Source: Temperatibacter sp965603205 (lineage in GTDB: Bacteria; Pseudomonadota; Alphaproteobacteria; Sphingomonadales; Kordiimonadaceae). From it: a stretch of DNA of 64,000 nt. The stretch lies in NCBI GenBank assembly GCA_965603205.1, contig CBFDCC010000010.1:1-64000 (forward strand), written 5' to 3'. The position numbers and the translations under genes were made by a program. The notes below the pieces were generated by a model. The model did not search any database. It was given only the letters and a program-made list of their open reading frames with translations, and was not told the DNA's origin. This document shows positions 7,951 through 16,660 of this stretch, piece after piece (the first letter of the stretch is position 1; each line of letters begins with the position of its first letter).

Positions 7951-9762
7951 TTAATCCTCAGATGCTGTGGATACAGTGCTTACAACAGCCTTGCGCCAGC
8001 GCGGTGTATTAGCCGCTTGATCACCTGGTTGATCTAAATATTCTAGCGGCGGCCACGCACCGGCGGCTAGCGCGTCTAGACTAGGGGTGGTTTGTCCCAG
8101 CTTATATCGGTAAATCCATATGTTGCTCATTACGCGCTCGATAAAATTACGGGTCTCATGGAAGCCAATGCTTTCAATGAATAACAAAGGGTCGTAGGCG
8201 TAAGCAACAGATTTATGCCATTTGTTGAGTGTCCCCGGTCCAGCGTTATATGCAGCAAGTAACATCAGGAGATTACCCTGCACATCGTCCATATTGGCTA
8301 AGTAGCTCACATATTGTTGACCGAGCGCCATGTTGAATTCAGGCTCTGAGAGGCGGTGACGATTTTTACGCAACACGGGGTTCTTACGTGATAAATAACG
8401 GGCTGTTGCGGGCATAACCTGCATCAGGCCGCGAGCACCAACGCTACTTTTTGCGCGCATACGAAAGACGCTTTCTTGGCGAACGATACCAAATAAAACA
8501 GCCTTATCAAGGCGGAATCCGTCAGCAGGTACCCAATCAGGAATAGGGAAACGCACACTGGTGGGTACTGGTTCACCAATGCCACCAACACGACCAAGAC
8601 GCATTTGAATGGCAGGTAAATTCATATGAACTGAGAGCGCCATGACATCTTTTTGAACTGCAATACCCTTGCGGCCCCATAGCAAGCGTAATTCTTCATC
8701 GGCTAAATCACCGCGACCAACTTGTGATAGGGCAATGGCCCGCCTAATAGCTGAATGTTTCATCAGCCGATCTATGCTTGCATCATCCAACGCTGGCATG
8801 GTCCAGTCTAATTTCGGTACAATGCCTAAGTGTTTAGCCGCAATGAGACCGTAAAAAGTTTCGCTGAGTTCTGCGGCTTTAAACATATGGTCTTCGCCAG
8901 CTTCGGGGTCTGAGAGTAAATAGCCTGTGCGTCCAGCCCAAAAATGCCCCGCAGCCATTAACCATTCAGTGCTATTGTCATTAACAGCAACGGCTTTGAA
9001 ATGCTCATGGGCTACCACAAAATTACTACCACGGAAATTAGCCAGGCCTGCAATCCAGTCGCTGAGAGCGACAGTTGTACCTGATAATTCTGCACCGTGT
9101 GTGGCAAGGGCAATGGCTTTGAAATCATCGCCTTCATAATAGTAGCTAGAGGCAATTTTCGCCAGCGCTTCTGCCGATTCATGTGCTGTTAATAGTTTTG
9201 TTGCTTCAATGCCCCAATAGCGCTTTTCAGCTTTTTCAGGTTCTCCACGGCGTACATAACGACGCACATTGCCCTTGAATCTCGATATGGCTTTGCGCTC
9301 AGAACGTAATCTAGCAGGTGTAGCGGGCGATGATTTTGCTTCTTGACCCGTTACCCCAGGATAACGCATTTCCGCAGGGCGGCGTGGGTATCTGGCTTTG
9401 CCACGGCGTTTGCGGGCTAGATTATAAACTTGCCATGCACTTGGGTGGTCATTATAGCGCTTCATCCAACCTGCAAGCTCTGCGTAGCGGCTGCGGTATT
9501 TAGTTGGATGCATATATTTTTGAAATTTGACATGGCCTAATAGAATATCATTCTCTAGTTTTTTGAGTAACTTACCTGATGTTACCCATTTACCTTTGGC
9601 TTGAAGCTCAAATATACGGCGATATGTTTGAATATCAGCAGCAGACAGCACGGTTGGCAGTAACGCAGTGTCTGTTGACGCGGATACATTAATAGTCTGC
9701 GTTGCAGATATGAGAAATGCCGTTAATAACAATCTATATACTTTATTAAATAAATTCATCAT
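7951..9762 (-). CDS. Soluble lytic murein transglycosylase (SLT family)
   Basis: This 603-residue periplasmic enzyme cleaves the MurNAc-GlcNAc bond of peptidoglycan to form 1,6-anhydroMurNAc ends. After a signal peptide (cleavage near residue 28) comes a long alpha-helical superhelix region typical of Slt70, then the catalytic domain from about residue 420. Motifs: IVRQESVF with catalytic Glu430, SSVGARGLMQVMPATA and LLAAYNAGPGTLNKW. Its start overlaps the stop of the uracil-DNA glycosylase gene by 4 bases (ATGA), so the two are probably one transcript. A terminator lies downstream at 7736-7775. Confidence 0.93.
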   Translation of the reverse strand: MMNLFNKVYRLLLTAFLISATQTINVSASTDTALLPTVLSAADIQTYRRIFELQAKGKWVTSGKLLKKLENDILLGHVKFQKYMHPTKYRSRYAELAGWMKRYNDHPSAWQVYNLARKRRGKARYPRRPAEMRYPGVTGQEAKSSPATPARLRSERKAISRFKGNVRRYVRRGEPEKAEKRYWGIEATKLLTAHESAEALAKIASSYYYEGDDFKAIALATHGAELSGTTVALSDWIAGLANFRGSNFVVAHEHFKAVAVNDNSTEWLMAAGHFWAGRTGYLLSDPEAGEDHMFKAAELSETFYGLIAAKHLGIVPKLDWTMPALDDASIDRLMKHSAIRRAIALSQVGRGDLADEELRLLWGRKGIAVQKDVMALSVHMNLPAIQMRLGRVGGIGEPVPTSVRFPIPDWVPADGFRLDKAVLFGIVRQESVFRMRAKSSVGARGLMQVMPATARYLSRKNPVLRKNRHRLSEPEFNMALGQQYVSYLANMDDVQGNLLMLLAAYNAGPGTLNKWHKSVAYAYDPLLFIESIGFHETRNFIERVMSNIWIYRYKLGQTTPSLDALAAGAWPPLEYLDQPGDQAANTPRWRKAVVSTVSTASED

Positions 9763-10631
9763 GTCTCGCTGTTTGCCATTTGCGGCTTTAATTTATGTTT
9801 GATGGCAAGCATATCCCGCCATGTGCGCCCCTTGTGTGCGCTTTGCTTCCTTAAATAAGCTGGGTGATACGTGGCGATTGCGGCACAAGTATGGTTACCA
9901 ATAGTAATGTCATGCCACTTACCGCGCGCTTTGGAAATGCCTTCGTCACTGTCAAGTATTGCCTTTGTGGCTGTGCCACCAAGCAATACTATAACTTTTG
10001 GTGCCGCTAATTCTATATGACGTTTTATAAAAGGGGCGCACATGGCGATTACATCTGAATTAGGGGTTTTGTTGCCAATAGGGCGCCAAGGAATGACATT
10101 TGAAATATAAACATTTTGACTGCGATCAAAGCCAGCAGCATTTAATATGAGGTCAAGCAGTCGTCCAGTCTCGCCGATAAATGGTTTTCCTGCTTTGTCT
10201 TCGTCGGCCCCAGGCGCTTCGCCAACAACCATTAATGGGGCACCTACAGTGCCATCACAAAATACCGTAGATTTAGCGGATCGTTTTAGTGCGCCACCAT
10301 CAAAGTTTTCTAGTGCCTCTTTAAGCTCATCCAAGCTAGAGCAGCTATTAGCTATTTCAAGCGCTTGCTCGGGCGTTGCTCCAGATGTTGGCTGAGCAGG
10401 GCGACCTTTTATTGTGCGAGGTGCTGTATTGACTTTAGGGAGTTGGCGTTCATTAATTGCAGTCGCGACTGTCGTTGCAGTAATGGCCGGCATTTCAGAA
10501 TCGGGTGCGGTCTCTAACCAATTGATTGGTTCATCTGCTATAGCCTCATCGGCTCCCATGGCAACTGACCATGCTAGCATCGATAACGTATCGGTTGTGT
10601 CAGGCACTATGTTCTGTTCAGCATTAAGCAC
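9759..10631 (-). CDS. Family-4 uracil-DNA glycosylase
   Basis: The 290-residue protein has the family-4 UDG core: motif 1 GEAPGADED (137-145), the KPFIGETGRLLD segment, NVYISNVIPWRP and the motif-2 region TYHPAYLRKQ near the C-terminus. The enzyme removes uracil from DNA for base-excision repair and normally carries a 4Fe-4S cluster. Here the N-terminal position where many homologues have Cys reads FDGGALK, so cluster ligation may differ; other Cys are at 97, 125 and in AMCAPFI. The first 80 or so residues are low-conservation linker, so the exact start is uncertain. It is upstream of and overlaps the transglycosylase by 4 bases. Confidence 0.88.
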   Translation of the reverse strand: MLNAEQNIVPDTTDTLSMLAWSVAMGADEAIADEPINWLETAPDSEMPAITATTVATAINERQLPKVNTAPRTIKGRPAQPTSGATPEQALEIANSCSSLDELKEALENFDGGALKRSAKSTVFCDGTVGAPLMVVGEAPGADEDKAGKPFIGETGRLLDLILNAAGFDRSQNVYISNVIPWRPIGNKTPNSDVIAMCAPFIKRHIELAAPKVIVLLGGTATKAILDSDEGISKARGKWHDITIGNHTCAAIATYHPAYLRKQSAHKGRTWRDMLAIKHKLKPQMANSET

Positions 10632-10951
10632 TATGTATTTCTGCCCTAACTTATAATCTTACACTATTACCCAACCACTATTATCCAACGGATGGTTTCT
10701 ATATTACACATTTGTACCATATGGGCTTGAACGACAGGATGCATTAAAATTATTGATAAATTATTAATAATTTTGGGGAAAGTCGCAAAAACGACTGCTA
10801 TAGCACAGTCATTCAAGTGTGATTTGAAGGGATTTTAAGGGGAAATATGTAAATTATGGTTAGTTGCGTTTGACGTAGGTCCCATGAGGGGGCATAACTC
10901 TATCAAGTAATTAGTTTATCAATAGTATAGAGAATTGAGGAGTAGTGCCAT
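10632..10951. other. Divergent intergenic region between the UDG and ETF-QO genes
   Basis: The region holds the promoter at 10870-10898 and two small hairpins: an AT-rich 9-bp stem (10746-10754 with 10766-10774) and a 5-bp stem AGTCG/CGACT near 10782-10797. Neither has a proper T-tract. I see no gene here. Confidence 0.5.
10870..10898 (+). promoter_or_regulatory. Sigma-70-like promoter of the ETF-QO gene
   Basis: TTGACG (10870-10875) and CATAAC (10893-10898) are 17 bases apart. The expected transcription start is near 10905, giving a leader of about 47 bases to the ATG at 10952. Confidence 0.55.
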
Positions 10952-12610
10952 ATGGAACGGGAATCTATGGAATTTGATGTCGTCATTGTTGGTGGGGGAC
11001 CAGCAGGACTTTCAACGGCCATTCGTTTGATGCAGTTAGCACAAGAAAAAGAACAAGAATTAATGGTTTGCGTTATCGAAAAAGGTTCTGAAATTGGCGC
11101 GCATATACTATCAGGTGCCGTTATTGACCCTAAGGCGCTTAATGAACTTATTCCTGATTGGAAAGAAAAGGGTGCGCCGCTAAATGTACCTGTTACAGAC
11201 AATCAGCACTGGGTGTTAACAGAAACTGGCAAATCCGTAATGCCGCATTTCGTGATGCCGCCATTACTGTCTAATAATGGTATGTATTCATTGTCACTTG
11301 GTAATCTAACGCGATGGCTTGGTGAACAGGCCGAAGCATTAGGTGTTGAAGTATTCCCTGGTTTTGCTGCCGCTGAGGTCCTTTTCCATGAGGGTGGTCG
11401 TGTAAAAGGCGTAGCAACAGGCGATATGGGGCTTGACCGCGATGGTAATCCAAAGGACGGCATGCATATGCTGGGTATGGAACTGCACGCCAAATATACA
11501 CTCTTTGCCGAAGGTTGCCGTGGGTCGCTGTCAAAACAGTTAGAATCAAAATTTGATCTACGCAAAGATTGTCAGCATCAAACATATGGTATCGGCATTA
11601 AAGAATTATGGGACATTGAGGCTGATAAGCATGTGGAAGGGCGGGTTATCCACTCGCAAGGATGGCCGTTAGAAGATGACGCTGGTGGTGGATTTATTTA
11701 TCATCAGGAAAATAATCAGATTGCTATTGGTTTTGTTGTCACGCTTGATTACGCCAACCCATACCTTAGCCCCTATGAAGAGTTTCAACGGTATAAGCAG
11801 CATCCAGACGTGCGTAAAATACTAGAGGGTGGTCGTCGTGTTGCTTATGGGGCGCGTGCGATTAATGAAGGCGGCCTGCAGTCAGTACCACAGCTTCATT
11901 TCCCTGGCGGCGCGCTTATTGGGTGCGCAGCAGGATTTTTAAACGTGCCACGCATTAAAGGCACGCATAATGCGATGAAATCAGGCATGTTAGCCGCCGA
12001 ATCTGCCTTTAGTGCCATTGTGGCAGGCAGTGAGGGTGAGCAAGAGCTTACCTCTTACGGCGATGCCTTCCGCTCAAGCTGGATATACACAGACCTTTAT
12101 AAAGTGCGTAACGCGCGCCCAGCACTTAGTAAATTTGGTGTGAAACTTGGTACATTATATGCTGGTTTTGATATGTGGATGAATACAGCTGGTTTGGGTT
12201 GGATCATGCCAACGTTAAAGCATGGCCATAAAGATAACGAGGCTACAGGTAAGGCAAGCGATCATCAGCCAATTAACTATCCAAAGCCTGATGGTGAAAT
12301 TAGCTTTGACCGCTTAACAAATGTGTCATTCTCTGCGACAAACCACGAAGAAGAGCAGCCATGTCATCTGCAATTGAAGGATGCTAGTATTCCTGTTGAT
12401 GTGAACTTGAAGGACTTTGCTGGCCCAGAGGCGCGTTTTTGCCCAGCTGGCGTATACGAGTTCCTAGAGGGTGAAGAGGGTGGTATGCGTCTGCAGATTA
12501 ACGCGCAGAACTGTGTCCACTGTAAGACATGCGACATTAAGGATGCTACACAGAATATTAATTGGGTCGTGCCAGAAGGCGGCGGCGGGCCTAATTATCC
12601 AAATATGTAA
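10952..12610 (+). CDS. Electron transfer flavoprotein-ubiquinone oxidoreductase
   Basis: The 552-residue protein passes electrons from reduced ETF (fatty-acid and amino-acid oxidation) to ubiquinone at the inner membrane. FAD is bound by VVIVGGGPAGLSTA near the N-terminus. The C-terminal ferredoxin-like domain supplies the 4Fe-4S ligands Cys497 (CPAGVYEF) and Cys521/524/527 (NCVHCKTCDIKD), followed by the typical NINWVVPEGGGGPNYPNM ending. The length is normal for bacterial ETF-QO. A TGAGGAG ribosome-binding site lies 9 bases before ATG 10952; a second ATG at 10967 is less well placed. The ETF subunits are not in this window. Confidence 0.96.
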   Translation: MERESMEFDVVIVGGGPAGLSTAIRLMQLAQEKEQELMVCVIEKGSEIGAHILSGAVIDPKALNELIPDWKEKGAPLNVPVTDNQHWVLTETGKSVMPHFVMPPLLSNNGMYSLSLGNLTRWLGEQAEALGVEVFPGFAAAEVLFHEGGRVKGVATGDMGLDRDGNPKDGMHMLGMELHAKYTLFAEGCRGSLSKQLESKFDLRKDCQHQTYGIGIKELWDIEADKHVEGRVIHSQGWPLEDDAGGGFIYHQENNQIAIGFVVTLDYANPYLSPYEEFQRYKQHPDVRKILEGGRRVAYGARAINEGGLQSVPQLHFPGGALIGCAAGFLNVPRIKGTHNAMKSGMLAAESAFSAIVAGSEGEQELTSYGDAFRSSWIYTDLYKVRNARPALSKFGVKLGTLYAGFDMWMNTAGLGWIMPTLKHGHKDNEATGKASDHQPINYPKPDGEISFDRLTNVSFSATNHEEEQPCHLQLKDASIPVDVNLKDFAGPEARFCPAGVYEFLEGEEGGMRLQINAQNCVHCKTCDIKDATQNINWVVPEGGGGPNYPNM

Positions 12611-12676
12611 ATACGTATAAAATGGGGCAGTGTGAGGCTGCCCCTATTACTTTTAATTTAAAGCATTGGTTCATTT

Positions 12677-14416
12677 GTGAAAATAAAACTTCAACATATT
12701 ATAGGACTTGTATCACTTAGTTTTTTAAGTGCTTGCAGTAGTGGTCAGTATGATAGTTCTTCTGTAAACCCACTAGATTCAAATATGGATCTGTCTATGC
12801 AAGATATGAAAATTTTGCAATCAAATCAACAAGTTAATCTAACCCCGTTTGTGGCGGCCACTGTGGCAAAGCACGCGCGGGATCATGATGATGCGGCTTA
12901 TTTCTACTTACAGGCCTTGTTAGTAGATCCTAAAAGCAGATATGTAGCCGAACGTGCTTTTTATGAGCTGGTACAAGCAGAAAAGATGGATGAAGCGGTG
13001 CATTTATCGAGAAAGCTTGTGGCTGGTGATGGTAATGATCTTGTACATTTAATTCATACGCTCGGTGCCTTTCGGTCTGGTGATATGGAAATTACACGCG
13101 CTAGACTTGATTTGATGCCTAAACAGGGGTTTTCTTTCATATTATCGCCCATTGTGCGCGCTTGGTCATATGCTGCGGATAAAGATATAGAAGCTGCAAG
13201 AATTGCTCTAAAACCGTTAACAGATGATCCAAAGCTTTCCACTATTGGTCTCGCACACCTTGGCTATGTCGCGGACTTTTTAGGGGAGACTAAGCTAGCA
13301 GAAGAAAGCCTCTTGAAGCTTATAAATGGTGAGGATAATATCTCACTACAGCCTGTGATTACTTATGCTGATCTATTGATGCGCAATGGACGCGCCGATG
13401 AAGCCCGCGATTTACTAAAAAAGCAAGTTGAGCATTTCCGCAACAATCGCTTTTTATTACGGGAAGGGATGCGCATCTTAGGCGGCCAGGAACCTCGCCA
13501 AAAAATTCGAAGCGTTGAAGATGGCGTCGGGATGTTATTCTATCGTTTGGGTAGTGAATTTGAGCAAAGCAGAAATTTTGGTAACGCCTTAATATATCTC
13601 AATGTAGCCTTTTATATGATGCCTAATGCAGGTGATATTCAAATGATGCAGGGTGGACTATTAGAAAAAATGGAGCGTTACGGTGCTGCCGCTGATAAAT
13701 ATGGTACGATAGCACCATCTAATATGATGTATCCCTTGTCATTTATGCGGCATGTAACAGTGCTGAAACGTGATGGTAAGCATGATGTTGCGTTGTCGAT
13801 GCTTGAAAAGGCTTTAGTAGAAAGCCCTAATAGTCGCAGCTTGTTAGAAGCCGTTGGTGATATTCACCGTGAGAACGAGGATTATGATCAAGCGCTGGTA
13901 TATTACGATAGGATATTAAACACACTACGAAATCTAGTGTATAATGATTGGTTCACATTTTTTTCCCGTGGTGTAGTTAATGAGCAGCTAGGAAATTGGG
14001 CAAAGGCAGAGGCCGATTTGCTTCAATCCTTAAAGCTTGCCCCAAAACAGCCGGCAATATTAAATTATCTAGGCTATAGTTGGATTGATCGTGGGGTGCG
14101 TATCAATGAAGCGCGTACAATGATCGAAAAAGCCGTGGCATCACGCCCCAATGATGGTTTTATTATTGATAGTTTAGGTTGGGTATATTTCCTCACTGGA
14201 GATCATGAACTCGCTGTTACCACATTAGAGAAGGCCGTGAAAATTGAACCTATGGACGCCACTATAAATGACCATTTAGGTGATGCATATTGGCAGGTTG
14301 GTCGTAAACTTGAGGCGCGTTTTCAGTGGCGCCATGTTTTAGAAAATGATCCAGAAGAAGAGTTGAGAAAGTCTGTTGAGAAGAAGCTTGCTTTTGGGCT
14401 TGAGGCTAAAAAATAA
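12677..14416 (+). CDS. TPR-repeat outer-membrane lipoprotein
   Basis: This 579-residue protein has a type-II signal peptide with lipobox LSAC (residues 17-20) and then tetratricopeptide repeats through most of its length, clearest near the C-terminus (NYLGYSWIDRG, IDSLGWVYFLTGDHELAV, INDHLGDAYWQVGRK). The start is GTG at 12677, which is needed to include the signal peptide; the ribosome-binding site is weak. It lies directly upstream of ispE with 14 bases between, and this TPR lipoprotein-ispE pairing is familiar from alphaproteobacteria. The role is probably scaffolding in the cell envelope; a specific function cannot be read. Confidence 0.85.
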   Translation: MKIKLQHIIGLVSLSFLSACSSGQYDSSSVNPLDSNMDLSMQDMKILQSNQQVNLTPFVAATVAKHARDHDDAAYFYLQALLVDPKSRYVAERAFYELVQAEKMDEAVHLSRKLVAGDGNDLVHLIHTLGAFRSGDMEITRARLDLMPKQGFSFILSPIVRAWSYAADKDIEAARIALKPLTDDPKLSTIGLAHLGYVADFLGETKLAEESLLKLINGEDNISLQPVITYADLLMRNGRADEARDLLKKQVEHFRNNRFLLREGMRILGGQEPRQKIRSVEDGVGMLFYRLGSEFEQSRNFGNALIYLNVAFYMMPNAGDIQMMQGGLLEKMERYGAAADKYGTIAPSNMMYPLSFMRHVTVLKRDGKHDVALSMLEKALVESPNSRSLLEAVGDIHRENEDYDQALVYYDRILNTLRNLVYNDWFTFFSRGVVNEQLGNWAKAEADLLQSLKLAPKQPAILNYLGYSWIDRGVRINEARTMIEKAVASRPNDGFIIDSLGWVYFLTGDHELAVTTLEKAVKIEPMDATINDHLGDAYWQVGRKLEARFQWRHVLENDPEEELRKSVEKKLAFGLEAKK

Positions 14417-14430
14417 TGACAGGGGTATAG

Positions 14431-15336
14431 GTGATGAATCTAGTCTCTCGCATGCAGTGGCAGGATGATGTGCTGACGATTAAGGCACCTGCCAAGCTCA
14501 ATCTATTTTTACATATAACAGGTAGGCGCGATGGTGGGTATCACGAATTAGAAAGCCTGTTTGCTTTCACTCATGATGGTGACATGATAACGCTTGCTCC
14601 CTCACAGCAGATATCACTGACTATAATGGGTGAATTTAGTGTAAGCTTAACAGGGCTTGATGTTACCGATAATCTTATTTATCAAGCTGCTCTCATGTTG
14701 ACCAACCAATATCATGTGCCTGTTGGTGCTGCAATTACCTTGCAAAAAAACTTGCCTGTTGCTGCTGGTATTGGTGGTGGTTCCGCAGATGCTGCTGCTG
14801 CCCTGATAGGGCTCATTGAGTTTTGGGGGCTTGATGTGAGCGAGTTGGAGCTTGATGCAATGGCGCTTAAACTAGGCGCTGATGTGCCTGCTTGTCTGCG
14901 TGTATGCCCGCAGTGGGTAACAGGTATTGGTGAGCGGCGAGAAAATGTTTCTATTGAATATGGTGAACATATACTCCTTGTTAATCCTGCTGTTTCAATC
15001 TCTACAGCCAGCATTTTTAATGCCTATAAGGATAATGGGTGTGTCTTTGATTGCACGTTGCCTTCAAAAGACATAATTCTTAATGATTATAATATGCTAA
15101 AAGCCATTGTTGATAATAGCTTGCAGGCCTGTGCTATGGAAATAGCGCCTGCTGTAGGGGAAACTTTAGAGGCGATTGCAAAACAGCTAGGCTGCCAATT
15201 ATCACGCATGTCAGGTAGCGGTGCTACATGTTTTGGAATGTTTGATAGTGAAGACTCATTAAATGAAGCAGCAAAAAATATTCAAAAAATGCATCCAGAT
15301 TGGTGGGTTTATACAGACTCCTTAGTCATGACTTAA
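14431..15336 (+). CDS. ispE: 4-diphosphocytidyl-2-C-methyl-D-erythritol kinase
   Basis: IspE phosphorylates CDP-methylerythritol in the MEP pathway to isoprenoid precursors (quinones, undecaprenol). The 301-residue protein has the GHMP-kinase features: APAKLNLFLHITGRRDGGYHE at the N-terminus, the ATP loop LPVAAGIGGGSADAAAAL and the C-terminal MSGSGATCFGMF. The frame opens at GTG 14431 and is followed at once by ATG 14434; AGGGG at 14421-14425 favours the ATG. It ends with a 4-base tail-to-tail overlap with the epimerase gene. Length is slightly above the usual 280-295. Confidence 0.95.
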   Translation: MMNLVSRMQWQDDVLTIKAPAKLNLFLHITGRRDGGYHELESLFAFTHDGDMITLAPSQQISLTIMGEFSVSLTGLDVTDNLIYQAALMLTNQYHVPVGAAITLQKNLPVAAGIGGGSADAAAALIGLIEFWGLDVSELELDAMALKLGADVPACLRVCPQWVTGIGERRENVSIEYGEHILLVNPAVSISTASIFNAYKDNGCVFDCTLPSKDIILNDYNMLKAIVDNSLQACAMEIAPAVGETLEAIAKQLGCQLSRMSGSGATCFGMFDSEDSLNEAAKNIQKMHPDWWVYTDSLVMT

Positions 15337-16328
15337 AGGCCCTTATAAGCGCGAAACCAATCAACAAATTTAGGGATGCCGTCACTCAGGCTGGTTTTAG
15401 GTTGGAAATCTAATATTGATCTGCTTTTACTCAGGTCGGCATATGTTTCGATTACATCACCATCCTGCATGGGCAGCATGATTTTTTCAGCCTCACGTCC
15501 TGTAGCCTTTTCAATCTCATGAATAAAATCCATAAGGGCGACTGGTTTATTATTACCTAGATTAAAAATACGGTGCGGGGCTGTGCTATGCCGCATATGT
15601 TTAGTGCCATCTGAAATAGGTGCTAGATCAAGGGCGGATATGACGCCCTCAATAATATCATCAATATACGTAAAGTCCCGTCTCATATCACCATTATTAA
15701 ATACCTTGATGGGTCTGTCATTTAATATGGCATCAGTGAATAACCACGGCGCCATATCTGGGCGCCCCCATGGGCCGTAAACGGTAAAGAACCTAAGGCC
15801 AGTTTGGGCAATGCCATATAAATGTGCATAGCTTTGACTGAGTAGCTCGTTAGACCTTTTAGTCGCCGCATAGAGCGATACAGGCGTGTCACAGGCCATC
15901 TCTTCATGGAAAGGTGTTTCTGGACTGCCACCGTACACAGAACTGCTGCTGGCATACACAAGGTGCTTAAAATTCGTACTATGACGACATAACTCTAGTA
16001 TATTAGCATGGCCAACTAGATTAGCCTGTATATAGACTGATGGGTTTTCTATTGAGTGGCGTACACCTGCTTGGGCGCCTAAATGAACGACGCGGTCAAA
16101 TTTATATTCAGCCCCTAGCGCTTGTAGTGCTGCGTTATCAGCAAAATCTAATTTTTCAAAGGTAAAGGCAGGATGTGCTGCAAGACTTTCGATGCGCGCA
16201 TTTTTAAGGCCTACATCATAATAATCATTTAAATTATCAATCCCCACCACAGATTCACCACGTGCGAGTAGATCGTGTGCTACATATGAGCCAATAAAAC
16301 CTGCTGCGCCTGTTACGAGAATCGTCAT
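15333..16328 (-). CDS. NAD-dependent epimerase, UDP-glucuronate 4-epimerase-like
   Basis: The 331-residue extended short-chain dehydrogenase has the NAD motif GAAGFIGSYV (7-16), the SSSVYGG segment and the catalytic Tyr153/Lys157 of YAATK. Features such as GIDNLNDYYDVGLK, HLGAQAGVRHSIENP and RFFTVYGPWGRPDMA are those of the UDP-glucuronate 4-epimerase subgroup, which makes UDP-galacturonate for capsule, LPS or exopolysaccharide. No sugar-polymer genes are adjacent, so the pathway is not shown by context. It is convergent with ispE and ends inside its stop codon. Confidence 0.88.
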   Translation of the reverse strand: MTILVTGAAGFIGSYVAHDLLARGESVVGIDNLNDYYDVGLKNARIESLAAHPAFTFEKLDFADNAALQALGAEYKFDRVVHLGAQAGVRHSIENPSVYIQANLVGHANILELCRHSTNFKHLVYASSSSVYGGSPETPFHEEMACDTPVSLYAATKRSNELLSQSYAHLYGIAQTGLRFFTVYGPWGRPDMAPWLFTDAILNDRPIKVFNNGDMRRDFTYIDDIIEGVISALDLAPISDGTKHMRHSTAPHRIFNLGNNKPVALMDFIHEIEKATGREAEKIMLPMQDGDVIETYADLSKSRSILDFQPKTSLSDGIPKFVDWFRAYKGL

Positions 16329-16447
16329 CTATGTTGGTCTTTCATAATCTTTCAATAACTAGTATATTATCATGGCTTATTTTAGTCTAAAATATCAAGC
16401 CTAAACGCCAGCTTGATAAAGGGACGCGTTTTTTTTTGCAAAAGGGC

Positions 16448-16475
16448 TTTACAGGATGAAAATCATCTATATAAA
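16448..16475 (+). promoter_or_regulatory. Promoter of the tRNA-Gln gene
   Basis: TTTACA (16448-16453), 16 bases, TATAAA (16470-16475). The expected start near 16482 would leave a leader of about 23 bases before the mature tRNA. Confidence 0.65.
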
Positions 16476-16504
16476 AGCCTCCACACATATGGTGATAACC
16501 ATGA

Positions 16505-16579
16505 TGGGGTGTAGCCAAGCGGTAAGGCAGCGGCTTTTGATGCCGTGCACCGTAGGTTCGAATCCTACCACCCCAGCCA
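16505..16579 (+). tRNA. tRNA-Gln (anticodon TTG), CCA encoded
   Basis: The acceptor stem pairs TGGGGTG (16505-16511) with CACCCCA (16569-16575), followed by discriminator G and an encoded CCA at 16577-16579. The anticodon arm has a 5-bp stem and the loop TTTTGAT, giving anticodon TTG at 16537-16539 (reads CAA). The T arm has the usual GGTTCGAATCC loop. It is flanked by its own promoter and terminator. Confidence 0.97.
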
Positions 16580-16586
16580 AAAAGAT

Positions 16587-16620
16587 AAAACCTCGGTGCT
16601 TAATTGCCCGAGGTTTTTCT
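16587..16620 (+). terminator. Terminator after tRNA-Gln
   Basis: The stem ACCTCGG (16590-16596) with CCGAGGT (16608-16614) is extended by A/T pairs and followed by TTTTCTTTG. It begins 8 bases after the CCA. Confidence 0.85.
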
Positions 16621-16660
16621 TTGTTTTAGTAGTTTTCTTTGTTTTACTTATTAAGTGAGG